DNA of 64,000 nt from Paenibacillus roseus (GCF_016424485.1 NZ_JAELUP010000037.1:22079-86078); one strand, 5' to 3'; counted from the first letter of the stretch, positions 43,767-53,970 are shown. Translations and numbers: made by a program. Notes: generated by a model not told the origin, from the sequence alone.

Positions 43767-44582
43767 TTAACGCTTTGGAATACGAATAACAATTTCATAA
43801 TGATCATCATTGTCTTTTTCATCTGTCTTGATCTTCAAGCCCGACCCCGATACCATTTCAATCGAGTGCCGGATTGTGTTGACAGCTAGCCGGACATCCT
43901 TGGAGAATGAGACCCGTTTGGACTTTTTAATTTTGGAAGATTCTTTATAAAAGGCAACCCGCGCCTCGGTTTGTTTGACATTCAGCTCTTTGGTCACTAT
44001 ATCCTCCAAAACCTTTTGCTGGAGCTCATCGGTATCCAGAGAAAGCAATGCACGGGCATGACGCTCTGTAATCTTCCGCTCAATCAAGGCGCTCTTGACA
44101 GGCTCGCTCAAATTCAGCAAACGAATCTTGTTGGCGATCGTAGATTGGCTTTTGCCCAGCCGCTGGGCCAAGCTCTCTTGCGTCAAATTATGCAGATCAA
44201 TCAGCTTTTGGTAGGCAACTGCTTCTTCAATAGCAGTCAGTCCCTCACGTTGCAAATTTTCAATCAGAGCAATAGATGCCGCTTGGGAATCATTGAAATC
44301 ACGAACAATACCAGGAATTGTTTCCAAGCCCAGCTTTTTGACAGCACGAAACCTACGCTCCCCCGCAATGATTTCGTACCTTTGGTTTCTCATCCGGACG
44401 ACGATTGGCTGAATAACTCCATGAGTTTTGATGGTCTGAAGAAGCTCATCAATTCTTTCATCATCAAAAATCGTTCGTGGCTGGTACGGACTAGGATCGA
44501 TGTCTCCAATTGGAAGCTGCTTTACTTCATCCTGAGCAACCTTTTCCCCGAGCCCGAACAAACGCGAGAATTGTTCTTTCAT
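43767..44582 (-). CDS. noc: Nucleoid occlusion protein Noc (ParB paralogue)
   Basis: A 271-residue ParB-family CTPase. It shares [19 protein letters not shown] and the helix-turn-helix ([20 protein letters not shown]) with Spo0J but has the amphipathic membrane-targeting start [13 protein letters not shown] typical of Noc. Noc binds its own sites and blocks FtsZ assembly over the nucleoid. The ATG at 44582 gives this start; a GTG 5 codons upstream is possible. A perfect hairpin, GGCTAT-ATAGCC, lies just upstream (44607-44623). Confidence 0.93.
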   Translation of the reverse strand: MKEQFSRLFGLGEKVAQDEVKQLPIGDIDPSPYQPRTIFDDERIDELLQTIKTHGVIQPIVVRMRNQRYEIIAGERRFRAVKKLGLETIPGIVRDFNDSQAASIALIENLQREGLTAIEEAVAYQKLIDLHNLTQESLAQRLGKSQSTIANKIRLLNLSEPVKSALIERKITERHARALLSLDTDELQQKVLEDIVTKELNVKQTEARVAFYKESSKIKKSKRVSFSKDVRLAVNTIRHSIEMVSGSGLKIKTDEKDNDDHYEIVIRIPKR

Positions 44583-44780
44583 ACTTTTGTTAACCACCCA
44601 ATTTCTAATATACGGCTATTTGTGATAGCCATTCCCCTGAACCTTGGAACTTGCCCAGTCATCCATCGACAATTAGCAAAAATAAACACAAACAGCAGTT
44701 CGTATCTCTTGAAGCCGTCCACTCCAAGTCGCAGCCGGTATTAATGCATCGAGCAACAATTTATTCTTCATTACCAACAT

Positions 44781-44842
44781 GTGAAAACGATTTTTGCCGT
44801 CATGAACGGGCACAACTTCGTTTCACGCAGAAATAGAAGCCT
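44781..44842 (+). repeat. Dispersed intergenic repeat A, copy 4
   Basis: Diverged at the 5' end, but the part CAACTTCGTTTCACGCAGAA followed by ATAGAAGCC closely matches the copy at 31206. It is followed directly by hairpin repeat B. The 44583-45160 gap has no gene apart from these elements. Confidence 0.55.
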
Positions 44843-44936
44843 TATAGCTGAACGAATGAAGGTCGAGCGGGACCTGCGTGTGAAAGGTTCTTCTCCGGCT
44901 ATCCCACCTCTGTTTCTTCCGTTCAACTTATTATAC
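44842..44936. repeat. Intergenic hairpin repeat B, copy 2
   Basis: The arms contain CTGAACGAATGAAGG on the left and CCGTTCAACTTATTATA on the right, the same design as 31061-31142. Here B follows A; at 31 kb B precedes A. Confidence 0.5.
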
Positions 44937-45160
44937 AAGAAAAAAACTTATAAAGCCTTATAGTTTAACAAAATCTCCATAGCCCATCTAGGTGGAATAT
45001 AAGGCGGCATCCTAAACATATACCTAACTTAATTCTTGATATCATTGCATCATGGCACCTTGGAGCTAATTACACTTTTGTAATATAAATTATGAACTGA
45101 CTTTAATATTTCGCCAAGTCATTCTTGTTTTCCTGCTTGAAACCTGGGCAAAAAATAAAA

Positions 45161-45196
45161 AATCAGTTGATGTTTCACGTGAAACATCAACTGATT
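45161..45196 (-). terminator. rsmG terminator with an embedded perfect parS site
   Basis: A perfect 36-base palindrome, centred between 45178 and 45179, lies 20 bases after the rsmG stop and is followed on the minus strand by a T-rich run. Its central 16 bases (45171-45186) are the exact parS consensus TGTTTCACGTGAAACA. It thus serves as a Spo0J loading site in DNA and, by form, as a terminator in RNA. Confidence 0.9.
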
Positions 45197-45216
45197 CGCA
45201 AAGAATTTTATACCTG

Positions 45217-45936
45217 TTATACAATCGGCTCTTTGATCGGTGTTCCTGCTTTTCGTGGGTACTTTTTCGGAGTTGGCTCCAGCTTCTTGATCATTACAAT
45301 ATGTCTCTCGGACTGCTCGAATGGCAGTGCCATATTGAAAACAGCTTCCACCTGTCCACGAAGCTCCTTCAAGCTTTTAACCGATTCGTCCACCTCATCC
45401 TGTGGGGAGGCTCCCTTCATCGAAGCAAAATACCCGCCCTTCTTAGTGAAGGGCAAGCATAGCTCGTTCAAAGAAGCCAATCTGGCAACAGCTCTGGCTG
45501 TCACCAGATCATACTTATCACGATGATCAGCCTGCCTGGCCACATCCTCCGCCCTGCCATGAATACAGGAAACCTCCGTCAATCCAAGCTGTTCAACAAC
45601 ATGTTTCAAAAACAAAATTCGCTTGTTAAGTGAATCCACAATCGTAACTTTCAAATGAGGAAAAGCAATCTTGATTGGAAGACTCGGAAACCCTGCTCCT
45701 GATCCAATATCCGCGATGGACTTCACCTGATTGAAATCTTTGAAAAAAGTGAGAGAAAGTGAATCATAAAAATGCTTTTCATAAACAGCTTCTTCTTCTG
45801 TGATGCCCGTGAGGTTCATCTTCTCATTCCACTCAACCAGCAGTTTAAAATAAATATGAAATTGTTCGTTCTGCCGTTCGGATAGTTGAATCCCCCGCTC
45901 CGAGAGCATCTCTGCAAACCATTGAATCCTCATCAT
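45217..45936 (-). CDS. rsmG: 16S rRNA (guanine-N7) methyltransferase RsmG (GidB)
   Basis: A 239-residue SAM-dependent methyltransferase that modifies G527 of 16S rRNA. The SAM-binding motif is SIADIGSGAGFPSLPIKIAF, and LNKRILFLKHV and GRAED follow as usual. Loss gives low-level streptomycin resistance in other bacteria. Two adjacent ATG codons can start it, directly after the mnmG stop, with GGGGG inside the end of mnmG as RBS. Confidence 0.96.
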   Translation of the reverse strand: MMRIQWFAEMLSERGIQLSERQNEQFHIYFKLLVEWNEKMNLTGITEEEAVYEKHFYDSLSLTFFKDFNQVKSIADIGSGAGFPSLPIKIAFPHLKVTIVDSLNKRILFLKHVVEQLGLTEVSCIHGRAEDVARQADHRDKYDLVTARAVARLASLNELCLPFTKKGGYFASMKGASPQDEVDESVKSLKELRGQVEAVFNMALPFEQSERHIVMIKKLEPTPKKYPRKAGTPIKEPIV

Positions 45937-47826
45937 TTACCCCCGTGCCGCAACTACACGGTTATAATGCTCCAGATAAACAAGCAAAATCGAAATATCG
46001 GCTGGAGTAACCCCGGCAATTCTGGAGGCTTGACCGATGGACAACGGCCGAATATCTGACAGTTTTTGCTTCGCTTCGGACGCAATTCCATTGACATCCA
46101 TATAGTCAATATCTGATGGGATACGTTTCTTCTCCATCTTTGCCAAGCGCTCTACTTGAAGCAGTTGCTTTTCTATATAACCGGCATATTTGACCTGAAT
46201 CTCGACCTGCTCCTTCATTTCTTCCGTCAGTTCGGCTGGTACATCAATGAATGGTTCCAAGTGTGCGTACGCAACCTCTGGACGGCGAAGCAGGGAGAGT
46301 GCATCTGTAGAATGCTGAAGCGGCGATGACCCAAGATTAGCGAGCATTTGCTGGGCCTCTCCGTCAGCTTTGACCTTCGTCTCCTTCAAACGTTCGATTT
46401 CACGCTCGACCAATTGCTTTTTCGCCAAAAAACGGACATACCGCTCCTCACTAATCAGACCAATCTCATAGCCTGTCGGCGTTAATCTCAAGTCCGCATT
46501 ATCATGACGAAGCAGCAATCTATATTCAGCACGAGAAGTCAAAAGACGATATGGATCATTCGTCCCTTTTGTTACCAGATCATCAATCATAACTCCAATA
46601 TAACCTTGGGAACGCGATACAATGACCGGCTCTTTGCCGAGTACTTTGCAGGCAGCATTGATTCCGGCAATAATTCCCTGCCCCGCGGCTTCTTCATAGC
46701 CGGAGGTTCCGTTAATTTGTCCCGCTGTAAAAAGTCCCGGCACAAGCTTCGTCTCCAGCGTCGGCCAGAGCTGTGTCGGTACAACCGCATCATACTCAAT
46801 TGCATAGCCGGTCCGCATCATCTCTACTTTTTCCAGCCCGGGGATTGAGCGAAGAATAGAGAGCTGAACATCCTCTGGCATGCTTGTAGACAGACCCTGA
46901 ACATAATATTCAGACGTATTTCTACCCTCAGGCTCCAGGAAAATCTGATGCTTCGGCTTATCTGCAAAGCGCACAACCTTGTCTTCAATCGACGGACAAT
47001 AGCGCGGTCCTGTCCCCTCGATTGCACCGGAGAACAGCGGCGAACGGTGAATATTATCATTAATGACACGCAGCGTCTCTTCTGATGTATAGGTCAGCCA
47101 GCAAGGAAGCTGCTCATTCTCCGAATATTGCGTTTCATAAGAGAAGAACTTCGGGTTCTCATCCCCAGGCTGGATTTCCGTCTGGCCAAAATCAATCGAA
47201 TCCTTGTGCACTCTTGGTGGCGTTCCCGTCTTGAAGCGCGCAAGCTGGAAACCGAGTTGGCGCAGACTCTCCGACAGCTTCACGGAAGGCTGCTGATTAT
47301 TTGGTCCGCTGTCATACATCAGCTCACCCATAATAATTTTGCCGCGTAAATAAGTGCCTGTTGTCAGCACGACAGTCTTGGCACGGTAGATGGCCTGGCT
47401 CTTAGTAATGACACCAATGACGACGCCATCCTCCACAATCAGTTCCTCTACCAGTCCTTGCCGAAGTGTTAATTTGTCCGTTTCTTCAATCGTCTGCTTC
47501 ATTGTGTGCTGATAAAGAAACTTGTCAGCCTGCGCGCGCAACGCATGCACCGCTGGCCCTTTTCCAGTGTTCAGCATCCGCATTTGGATAAACGTCTTAT
47601 CGATATTACGGCCCATTTCTCCGCCCAATGCATCAATTTCACGAACGACATGCCCTTTTGCAGGACCGCCAATCGATGGATTGCAAGGCATAAAAGCTAC
47701 CATGTCCAAGTTGATCGTCAGCAGCAGTGTTTCACAGCCCATCCGGGCCGCGGCCAGTGCAGCTTCACAGCCTGCATGGCCTGCCCCAATTACGATTACG
47801 TCATATTGACCGGCTTCATAACTCAT
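45937..47826 (-). CDS. mnmG: tRNA uridine-34 modification enzyme MnmG (GidA)
   Basis: A 629-residue FAD protein that, with MnmE, installs the carboxymethylaminomethyl group at U34 of several tRNAs. The dinucleotide-binding motif [19 protein letters not shown] is at the N-terminus; [23 protein letters not shown] and RCPSIEDK-like segment [12 protein letters not shown] are present, as is the C-terminal tRNA-binding domain (YAGYIEKQ). It lies between mnmE and rsmG, with no gap before rsmG. Confidence 0.97.
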   Translation of the reverse strand: MSYEAGQYDVIVIGAGHAGCEAALAAARMGCETLLLTINLDMVAFMPCNPSIGGPAKGHVVREIDALGGEMGRNIDKTFIQMRMLNTGKGPAVHALRAQADKFLYQHTMKQTIEETDKLTLRQGLVEELIVEDGVVIGVITKSQAIYRAKTVVLTTGTYLRGKIIMGELMYDSGPNNQQPSVKLSESLRQLGFQLARFKTGTPPRVHKDSIDFGQTEIQPGDENPKFFSYETQYSENEQLPCWLTYTSEETLRVINDNIHRSPLFSGAIEGTGPRYCPSIEDKVVRFADKPKHQIFLEPEGRNTSEYYVQGLSTSMPEDVQLSILRSIPGLEKVEMMRTGYAIEYDAVVPTQLWPTLETKLVPGLFTAGQINGTSGYEEAAGQGIIAGINAACKVLGKEPVIVSRSQGYIGVMIDDLVTKGTNDPYRLLTSRAEYRLLLRHDNADLRLTPTGYEIGLISEERYVRFLAKKQLVEREIERLKETKVKADGEAQQMLANLGSSPLQHSTDALSLLRRPEVAYAHLEPFIDVPAELTEEMKEQVEIQVKYAGYIEKQLLQVERLAKMEKKRIPSDIDYMDVNGIASEAKQKLSDIRPLSIGQASRIAGVTPADISILLVYLEHYNRVVAARG

Positions 47827-47899
47827 GTTCTACTCTCCCTCACTTTCACAGATTGCTTAGTTCCCCTATTGCTTGCGCACTAGAGCAACTGAAATTTAA

Positions 47900-49279
47900 T
47901 TATTTTCCGAGACAGAATTGAGAAAAAATCTGATCAATCAGCGAATCTCCCGCTGAATCGCCGATAATCTCTCCAAGCTGCTCCCATGCGCTCCGTACAT
48001 CAATCTGTATAATATCAATTGGAATTCCCGAATTTGTCGCTTCTATCGCATCAAATAACGACTGCTTCGACTGCTTGAGCAACGCAATATGTCTGGCATT
48101 GCTCACATACGTCATATCAGCCGTCTCAAGCAAGCCGCTGAAGAATAGCGAAGATATGGCAGATTCCAAGCTGTCCAGCCCTTGCTCTGCCAGAACAGAC
48201 ATTTTCACAATGGCCTCCGGACGATAAAGCTGCCCCAACCGATCAATTTCCAACCGGTTCTCCAAATCCGTCTTATTCACAATTACAATCACCTGACGGC
48301 CTTTTAACAGCTCCATCAGCTCCAGCTCATCCTGGTTCAGCCGTTCGTGATTATTCAACACTAGTAGAATCAAATCGGCATCGTTCAACGCATTGCGCGA
48401 TCGTTCGACACCTAACTGCTCAACAAGATCCGTCGTTTCCCGTATGCCTGCCGTATCCAGCAACTTGAGCGGAATCCCCCCAACCGTGACGAACTCTTCA
48501 ATGACATCTCGGGTCGTTCCGGGAATATCCGTTACAATCGCTTTATTATCCTGGGCGAGCGCATTCAGCAAGGAAGACTTGCCCACATTCGGACGGCCAA
48601 CGATTGCAGTCGTTATGCCTTCTCTCAATATCTTACCTTCATCGGCTGTTTTTAACAGTCTATCCAACTGGCTGATAACTTTAATACATTGCTCTCTAAT
48701 ATAACTGCTTGTCATCTCCTCGACATCATGCTCGGGGTAATCAATATTCACCTCGATATGCGCCAGCAGCTCAATGACTTCCCCTCTTAGCGTCCTGATT
48801 TGCCTGGACAACTTGCCATCCACCTGTTTGAGGGCAATGGAGAACGCCCGATCCGACTTGGAGCGAATCAGATCCATTACGGCTTCTGCCTGCGCGAGGT
48901 CAATACGCCCGTTCAGGAAGGCGCGCTTCGTAAACTCTCCCGGCTCCGCGGCCCGCACATCCTGCTGTTGCAGAACAAGGTCGAGCACCTTTTTCACCGA
49001 AACATATCCGCCGTGCGTACTGATTTCAGCTACATCTTCCGCCGTAAACGAGCGCGGCCCTCTCATCACGGTCAAGAGAACTTCCTCTATTACTTCGCCC
49101 GTACGTGGGTCTGCAATGTTGCCGTAATGTACAGTATGGGAGGCTGCCGCCCGAATGTCCGTCCTGGACCTGAATATTGCATGCGCGGCATCAACCGCCT
49201 GCGGTCCGCTAATCCTGATTACTGCAATGCCGCCTTCTCCGACAGCTGTGGATATGGCGGCAATCGTATCCTGTATCAT
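47900..49279 (-). CDS. mnmE: tRNA modification GTPase MnmE (TrmE)
   Basis: A 459-residue GTPase partner of MnmG. The N-terminal tetrahydrofolate-binding domain (TIAAISTAVGEGGIAVIRIS) is followed by a helical domain and an inserted G domain with GRPNVGKSSLLNAL, DIPGTTRD, DTAGIRE and NKTD. It ends in the invariant catalytic tail FCLGK with its cysteine. The operon mnmE-mnmG-rsmG is intact. Confidence 0.97.
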   Translation of the reverse strand: MIQDTIAAISTAVGEGGIAVIRISGPQAVDAAHAIFRSRTDIRAAASHTVHYGNIADPRTGEVIEEVLLTVMRGPRSFTAEDVAEISTHGGYVSVKKVLDLVLQQQDVRAAEPGEFTKRAFLNGRIDLAQAEAVMDLIRSKSDRAFSIALKQVDGKLSRQIRTLRGEVIELLAHIEVNIDYPEHDVEEMTSSYIREQCIKVISQLDRLLKTADEGKILREGITTAIVGRPNVGKSSLLNALAQDNKAIVTDIPGTTRDVIEEFVTVGGIPLKLLDTAGIRETTDLVEQLGVERSRNALNDADLILLVLNNHERLNQDELELMELLKGRQVIVIVNKTDLENRLEIDRLGQLYRPEAIVKMSVLAEQGLDSLESAISSLFFSGLLETADMTYVSNARHIALLKQSKQSLFDAIEATNSGIPIDIIQIDVRSAWEQLGEIIGDSAGDSLIDQIFSQFCLGK

Positions 49280-49497
49280 CTGTTGTTTGCACCTCTATTT
49301 TGAAAGTACAGTGATCCTCCCTGTTCCAAGCCGCAAGATGCGCTCCTTCCCCTGCCGCTTCCTTTAATTCATTGTGCGTTTCCATGCACACAGGGAGTGT
49401 AAGAACAACTATTCGCTTGTGCCTGCAACCTCTTGCTTATCTTGGGGCTCACTTACTAATATTTCTTCATCGGTAATCTTACCTGAATACCTATTCC

Positions 49498-49525
49498 ATT
49501 TTAACACTTTATAGCAGCCTTGACG
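49498..49525 (-). promoter_or_regulatory. Possible mnmE promoter
   Basis: An extended -10 (TG then TAAAAT, 49498-49503) on the minus strand with a poor -35 (CGTCAA, 49520-49525). It lies about 220 bases before mnmE. The rest of the 49280-49608 gap shows no gene. Confidence 0.4.
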
Positions 49526-49608
49526 CCTGCCGCTGGCTGAAAAATTTTTACATCGTTTTACAGCTGCGACAATCACTAATTATCCGAATCACTATTGATT
49601 AAGGCCTA

Positions 49609-49647
49609 AAAATTGAAAAGAGCAATGCCTCATCGGAGCCATTGCCT
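49609..49647 (-). terminator. Terminator of the rpmH-rnpA-yidC-jag cluster
   Basis: GCAATG and CATTGC arms with a T-rich tail on the minus strand, 12 bases after the jag stop. Confidence 0.7.
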
Positions 49648-49658
49648 TAAAATAACAT

Positions 49659-50282
49659 CTATGATTTCACAGAGATGACCACACGTCTGTATGGCTCATC
49701 CCCTTTACTGAAAGTTCTCACTTTGCTGTGATTTTGCAGCTTCGCGTGAATAACCTTGCGCTCTGCCGGCGACATCGGTTCGAGCACTACCTCTTTGTGC
49801 GTCCGAATGACCCGCGCGGCCAAGCGTTCAGCTAACTCTTCCAGTGTCTTGCGCCTGCGTTCGCGAAAATTCTCTGCATCAAGCACGATGCGCTGATGGC
49901 TGTCGGAATAACGATTAGCCACAATGTTAGCCAGATATTGCAATGCATCGAGTGTTTGGCCACGGCGTCCAATCAGCATACCCAGATCTTCTCCGCCAGC
50001 TAGCTCATAGACCCAGCCATCCCGGGTCTGTCGCCGCTCAATTGTAACCGACAATCCCATTGTCCGGGCAACGTTCTGAAAGAATTTCTCCGTTTCTTCC
50101 GCAGCATCGGGAATAAGTTCCAATTCCACTTTCGCTTCCTTGGCTCCGATTAATCCGAATAAACCTTTCGTGGGATGTTCCAATACCGTAATGCGAACAC
50201 GCTCTTCTGACACTTGCCATTGTGCTAATCCTTTTTGAACAGCATCGTTCATCGTTTTTCCTGATGCAATGATTTTCTTCAT
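49659..50282 (-). CDS. jag: RNA-binding protein Jag/KhpB
   Basis: A 207-residue protein with three parts in order: an N-terminal Jag-N domain (KKIIASGKTMNDAVQKGLAQ), a KH domain with LIGRRGQTLDALQYL, and an R3H domain ending in GDEPYRRVVISVK. KhpB with KhpA binds many RNAs and affects cell division and elongation in Gram-positives. The start overlaps the yidC stop by 4 bases, as in most Firmicutes. Confidence 0.95.
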   Translation of the reverse strand: MKKIIASGKTMNDAVQKGLAQWQVSEERVRITVLEHPTKGLFGLIGAKEAKVELELIPDAAEETEKFFQNVARTMGLSVTIERRQTRDGWVYELAGGEDLGMLIGRRGQTLDALQYLANIVANRYSDSHQRIVLDAENFRERRRKTLEELAERLAARVIRTHKEVVLEPMSPAERKVIHAKLQNHSKVRTFSKGDEPYRRVVISVKS

Positions 50283-51046
50283 TTCGCAGGAACCTCCTTG
50301 CCCTTATCAGAGGAGCGTACATACAGGAAGTAGTTTTGTACAATCGTATAAATGTTGCTGTAAATCCAGTACAGCGGCAACGCTGCCGGAAAGTTGAGCG
50401 CCATGACGAAAATCAGCACAGGGAAAATAAGCAAAATCGCCTGCATCGGATTGTTCGGCTGCTGCGGCATCATCTTCGACTGGATAAATGTCGTAATTGC
50501 AGCGATAATCGGCAATACGTAATACGGGTCTTTCGCGCCAAGCTCCAACCACAGGAATGTATGACTCCGGATATCCGGATTCATGTAAATCGCGTTGTAT
50601 AGCGCGATGAAGATTGGCATCTGGATCAATAAAGGAAGACAGCCGGCCAGCGGATTAACCTGATGCTGCTGGAACAGCTTCATCGTCTCTTCCTGCTGCT
50701 TTTGCGGGTTGTCCTTATACTTTTCCTTGATCTTCTTCATCTCAGGCTGCAACGCTTGCATTGCTTTGGAACTGCGGTACTGCTTCAACGTCAATGGCAG
50801 AATCGCCGTTCTGACGATAATGGTAAGGAGCAGAATGGATAATCCATAGGAGCCGCCAAACCAGTTGGCAAAGCTGTCAAGCATGGTGGCAAAGTAGTAA
50901 ACTACGTTACGCTCCCAAAAGTTGCCCTTTAGCATATCTTCTGTCGAAGTCGTGTGATCCAGAGGAACACAGCCCGAAAGCAGAACCATCAGCATGCCCA
51001 ATGCGAGTACAACTAACCATTTCTTCTTTGTCAATCGGGACAACAT
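50279..51046 (-). CDS. yidC: Membrane protein insertase YidC/OxaA (SpoIIIJ-like)
   Basis: A 255-residue lipoprotein insertase. The signal peptide ends in LLSGC (cysteine 26), followed by five membrane helices. It has SILLLTIIVRTAILPLTLKQ with the positively charged groove residue R, and CLPLLIQMPIFIALYNAI. It inserts small membrane proteins with or without SecYEG; the Bacillus orthologue SpoIIIJ is needed for sporulation. The ATG at 51046 was chosen because GAGAGGAG lies upstream; a TTG one codon earlier is the alternative. Confidence 0.95.
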   Translation of the reverse strand: MLSRLTKKKWLVVLALGMLMVLLSGCVPLDHTTSTEDMLKGNFWERNVVYYFATMLDSFANWFGGSYGLSILLLTIIVRTAILPLTLKQYRSSKAMQALQPEMKKIKEKYKDNPQKQQEETMKLFQQHQVNPLAGCLPLLIQMPIFIALYNAIYMNPDIRSHTFLWLELGAKDPYYVLPIIAAITTFIQSKMMPQQPNNPMQAILLIFPVLIFVMALNFPAALPLYWIYSNIYTIVQNYFLYVRSSDKGKEVPAK

Positions 51047-51213
51047 CAAAACTCCTCTCTAAAGAGCAACACATCTAAGCTATAAAACACCTGCAACTGT
51101 AGGCTGCAAGGGCTTGTCTATCACTTGGGAACACGCACCGATTACTCGTATTCCAAGATAAACTATACCATATTATCCTAAACAAAGAAACAGCCCGTCC
51201 CCCTTGAAGCTGC

Positions 51214-51582
51214 CTAGTTTTTCACAGTGGCCGGCTTGGGCTGGGCTTGAAGTAATTTTGCTTTTCGGAGAAGATGCAGCACGCTTTTTTCAAGCTCTTT
51301 TGACGTCATCGACACCGACGGCATCCGTGCAATCAGGATGAAATCAATCTGAGAAACAATGTTGTCCTTGTTATGTCTCACAATCTCCTTCAACACCCTG
51401 CGCATCCGGTTCCGTACGACCGCATTGCCTAGCTTTTTGCTGACGGATACTCCCATTCGGAAGTGTTCCACCTCAGGCTTGCGGGACCAGTAAATGACGA
51501 GCTGGCTGTTCGCGAACGATCTTCCTCCTCTGTAAATACGGTTGAAATCCTGCCTCTTTCGCAGACGAAGCTTTCTATGCAC
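51214..51582 (-). CDS. rnpA: Ribonuclease P protein component
   Basis: A 122-residue basic protein that assists the RNase P RNA in tRNA 5' processing. The family opening LRLRKRQDFNRIYRGGRSF and the RNR signature (KKLGNAVVRNRMRRVLKEIVR) are both clear. It follows rpmH by 151 bases on the same strand. The RNA subunit is not in the window. Confidence 0.96.
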   Translation of the reverse strand: MHRKLRLRKRQDFNRIYRGGRSFANSQLVIYWSRKPEVEHFRMGVSVSKKLGNAVVRNRMRRVLKEIVRHNKDNIVSQIDFILIARMPSVSMTSKELEKSVLHLLRKAKLLQAQPKPATVKN

Positions 51583-51733
51583 GGGCTTTCAACACCAGCC
51601 CTTCCTGACTTCTACATGAACTAAGGTTAAGCGCAAGGCTGCAACCCGATTTGGACAGCAAAACCAACGACTCAAACCTCATTATTGCCTTTTATTTTGA
51701 AAAAAAGACCACCCTATTGTGGTCTTCATCCAA

Positions 51734-51868
51734 TTATGCACTCAATACTTTTCTGCCCTTCTGGCGGCGTGCACTCAACACTTTGCGTCCGTTCTTCGTG
51801 CTCATCCGCTTGCGGAAGCCATGCACTTTTTTACGTTTGCTTACATTTGGTCTAAAAGTCGGTCTCAT
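51734..51868 (-). CDS. rpmH: 50S ribosomal protein bL34
   Basis: A 44-residue, very basic protein, [20 protein letters not shown] at the start and KGRKVLSA at the end, typical bL34. The ATG at 51868 has the strongest RBS in the region (AAGGAGGTG). A longer frame upstream is not real. It is the first gene left of the origin and reads away from dnaA. Confidence 0.97.
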   Translation of the reverse strand: MRPTFRPNVSKRKKVHGFRKRMSTKNGRKVLSARRQKGRKVLSA

Positions 51869-51938
51869 CTCTTCGCACCTCCTTACAAAGGAATCGTTCG
51901 GACATGTCCATCTATGCTTTACAATCCCTTGAACTCTC

Positions 51939-51980
51939 AAGCGTAAACGGCCCCGTCTCTCAAGAAAGACGAAAGCAACG
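51939..51980 (+). repeat. Dispersed intergenic repeat A, partial copy 5
   Basis: AAGCGTAAACGGCC is shared with the other copies; the rest has diverged. It lies between rpmH and its promoter, thus in the rpmH leader. Confidence 0.4.
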
Positions 51981-52056
51981 CTTCACGTGATATGAAGTTT
52001 GCACACCCGTCATAACAAGCATACTTACCCCGTACCCTGAAAAAACGCCTTTTTTA

Positions 52057-52085
52057 ATTAAACCACGCCAATGTGCAAAAGTCAA
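52057..52085 (-). promoter_or_regulatory. rpmH-rnpA promoter
   Basis: TTGACT (52080-52085), a 17-base spacer and TTTAAT (52057-52062) on the minus strand, about 190 bases before rpmH. Confidence 0.7.
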
Positions 52086-52144
52086 CTGTGTCCCCGCCTG
52101 GGAACTGTCAATTGGAGCTGTGCCCAAGCAAGAGCGATTTTTGT

Positions 52145-52592
52145 TGTGGATAATTGTAAAAAGTCACGAAAAATGTCCACAACCGAAAAAGCAGGCGAAA
52201 AATTAGTAACATGTGGACATTTTTTTCTTGCATTCACGGTTTTCTGTCAAATTTGCACAAGATATAAACAATATCTAGTGTTGTACATAACATTTATACA
52301 CAACCTATTGAATATGTGGATAAAATCGCGTAATTCATTGAAATCAAGGGCTTATTTTGCTATGATAGATTTGTTTTCTGTGTGGATGACTGAAAGGGTG
52401 AACATAAGTTATTAACAGCCTGTGGATAATATTGTGAACAATTTTCATCTTCCTTTGATAACTATTCATACAGCATTCTTAATATTGTGGATATTTTCTA
52501 CGTTTTTTCTGTTTTTTCGACACTTCCTCGACATTGGCGCCGCCAAACTGGAGTCGGAAACACTTGGATAAGGAGTGACAGTCTGTGGATAG
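52145..52592. other. oriC, DnaA-box cluster upstream of dnaA
   Basis: Perfect TGTGGATAA boxes lie at 52145, 52315 and 52421. One-mismatch boxes lie at 52381 (TGTGGATGA), 52486 (TGTGGATAT) and 52584 (TGTGGATAG). Weaker two-mismatch sites are near 52173 and 52213. All listed boxes face the same way. The last one covers the dnaA start codon. With the boxes after dnaA (53971, 54006) they form a bipartite Bacillales-type origin and also an autoregulatory region for dnaA. Confidence 0.92.
52338..52366 (+). promoter_or_regulatory. dnaA promoter
   Basis: TTGAAA (52338-52343), a 17-base spacer and TATGAT (52361-52366). DnaA boxes lie at 52315 and 52381 on either side, so DnaA very probably represses it. 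Confidence 0.75.
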
Positions 52593-53937
52593 CCATACCC
52601 AAGAAATATGGCAACAAGTGTTGTCTATTATCCAAACCAAATTGAGCAAGCCCAGCTATGATACCTGGTTCAAGGCGACCAAAGCTTCTTTTCTGAAAGA
52701 AGACCTGCTCGTAATTACAGCGCCAACAACCTTCGCAGCCGAATGGCTCGAAAGCAAGTATACCAAGCTGGTCCGCACCACTCTATTTGAATATTTGGGT
52801 AGACAAATCGACATTAAATTTGCAATTGAAGAGAATAAACCCCCGGAACCCGCAGCGCCTTACCCGTCAATCGCTCCAGCGGCAACGGTTGTCCAAGAGG
52901 AAACCTTCTCTCATATGCTGAATCCCAAGTACACCTTTGACACCTTCGTTATCGGTGCGAACAACCGGTTTGCGCATGCAGCCTCGCTGGCTGTAGCGGA
53001 ATCACCGGCCAAAGCCTATAACCCGCTATTTTTATATGGGGGCGTTGGACTCGGCAAAACACATTTGATGCATGCAATCGGCCATTATATTTTGGAGCAT
53101 AACCCGAGCACCCGGGTCCTTTATATATCCTCCGAGAAGTTCACAAATGAATTCATTAATGCCATTCGGGACAACCGCGGAGAGAGTTTCCGCATGAAAT
53201 ACAGGAATATCGACATTCTTCTTATTGATGATATTCAGTTCCTGGCCGGTAAAGAACAGACCCAAGAGGAATTTTTCCATACCTTTAACGCCCTTCATGA
53301 AGAACGAAAGCAAATTATTATTTCCAGTGACCGGCCTCCCAAGGAGATTCCGACATTGGAAGAGCGGCTTCGCTCCCGTTTTGAATGGGGCTTGATTACC
53401 GACATCCAGCCTCCGGACCTGGAGACCCGGATCGCGATTTTACGCAAGAAGGCCAAGGCGGAGAACCTGGATATTCCGAATGAAGCGATGGTTTATATAG
53501 CCAACCAGATCGATACGAACATCCGTGAGCTTGAGGGTGCACTTATTCGCGTTGTTGCTTACTCTTCACTCATCAACGAAGATATTTCCTCGCATCTGGC
53601 TGCTGAAGCACTAAAGGACATTATCCCTTCCAGCAGGCCGAAAATGATTACAATTCAGGATATTCAGCAGAAGGTCGGAGAATTTTACGGACTGAAGCTT
53701 GAGGATTTTAAGGCCCGCAAACGGACCAAAGCAGTGGCATTCCCGCGGCAGATCGCGATGTATATCGCACGCGAGTTGACGGATTATTCACTGCCGAAGA
53801 TCGGAGAAGCCTTTGGCGGGCGCGACCATACGACAGTCATCCATGCCCATGAGAAGATAACGCAGCAGCTTAAAACGGATTCGGAATTATATAAGATTGT
53901 GAACAACCTGATGGACAAAGTAAAAAATCATACGTGA
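52585..53937 (+). CDS. dnaA: Chromosomal replication initiator DnaA
   Basis: A 450-residue AAA+ initiator. Domain I (about 1-85) binds helicase-loading factors, domain II is short and proline-rich, domain III has Walker A GGVGLGKT at residues 152-159 and Walker [10 protein letters not shown], and domain IV carries the box-binding signature [15 protein letters not shown]. It unwinds oriC. The start is GTG at 52585 with AAGGAG 10 bases upstream, and a DnaA box overlaps this start codon. Confidence 0.98.
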   Translation: MDSHTQEIWQQVLSIIQTKLSKPSYDTWFKATKASFLKEDLLVITAPTTFAAEWLESKYTKLVRTTLFEYLGRQIDIKFAIEENKPPEPAAPYPSIAPAATVVQEETFSHMLNPKYTFDTFVIGANNRFAHAASLAVAESPAKAYNPLFLYGGVGLGKTHLMHAIGHYILEHNPSTRVLYISSEKFTNEFINAIRDNRGESFRMKYRNIDILLIDDIQFLAGKEQTQEEFFHTFNALHEERKQIIISSDRPPKEIPTLEERLRSRFEWGLITDIQPPDLETRIAILRKKAKAENLDIPNEAMVYIANQIDTNIRELEGALIRVVAYSSLINEDISSHLAAEALKDIIPSSRPKMITIQDIQQKVGEFYGLKLEDFKARKRTKAVAFPRQIAMYIARELTDYSLPKIGEAFGGRDHTTVIHAHEKITQQLKTDSELYKIVNNLMDKVKNHT

Positions 53938-53970
53938 ACAACAAGCAAGCCTGTACACATTGTATACACA

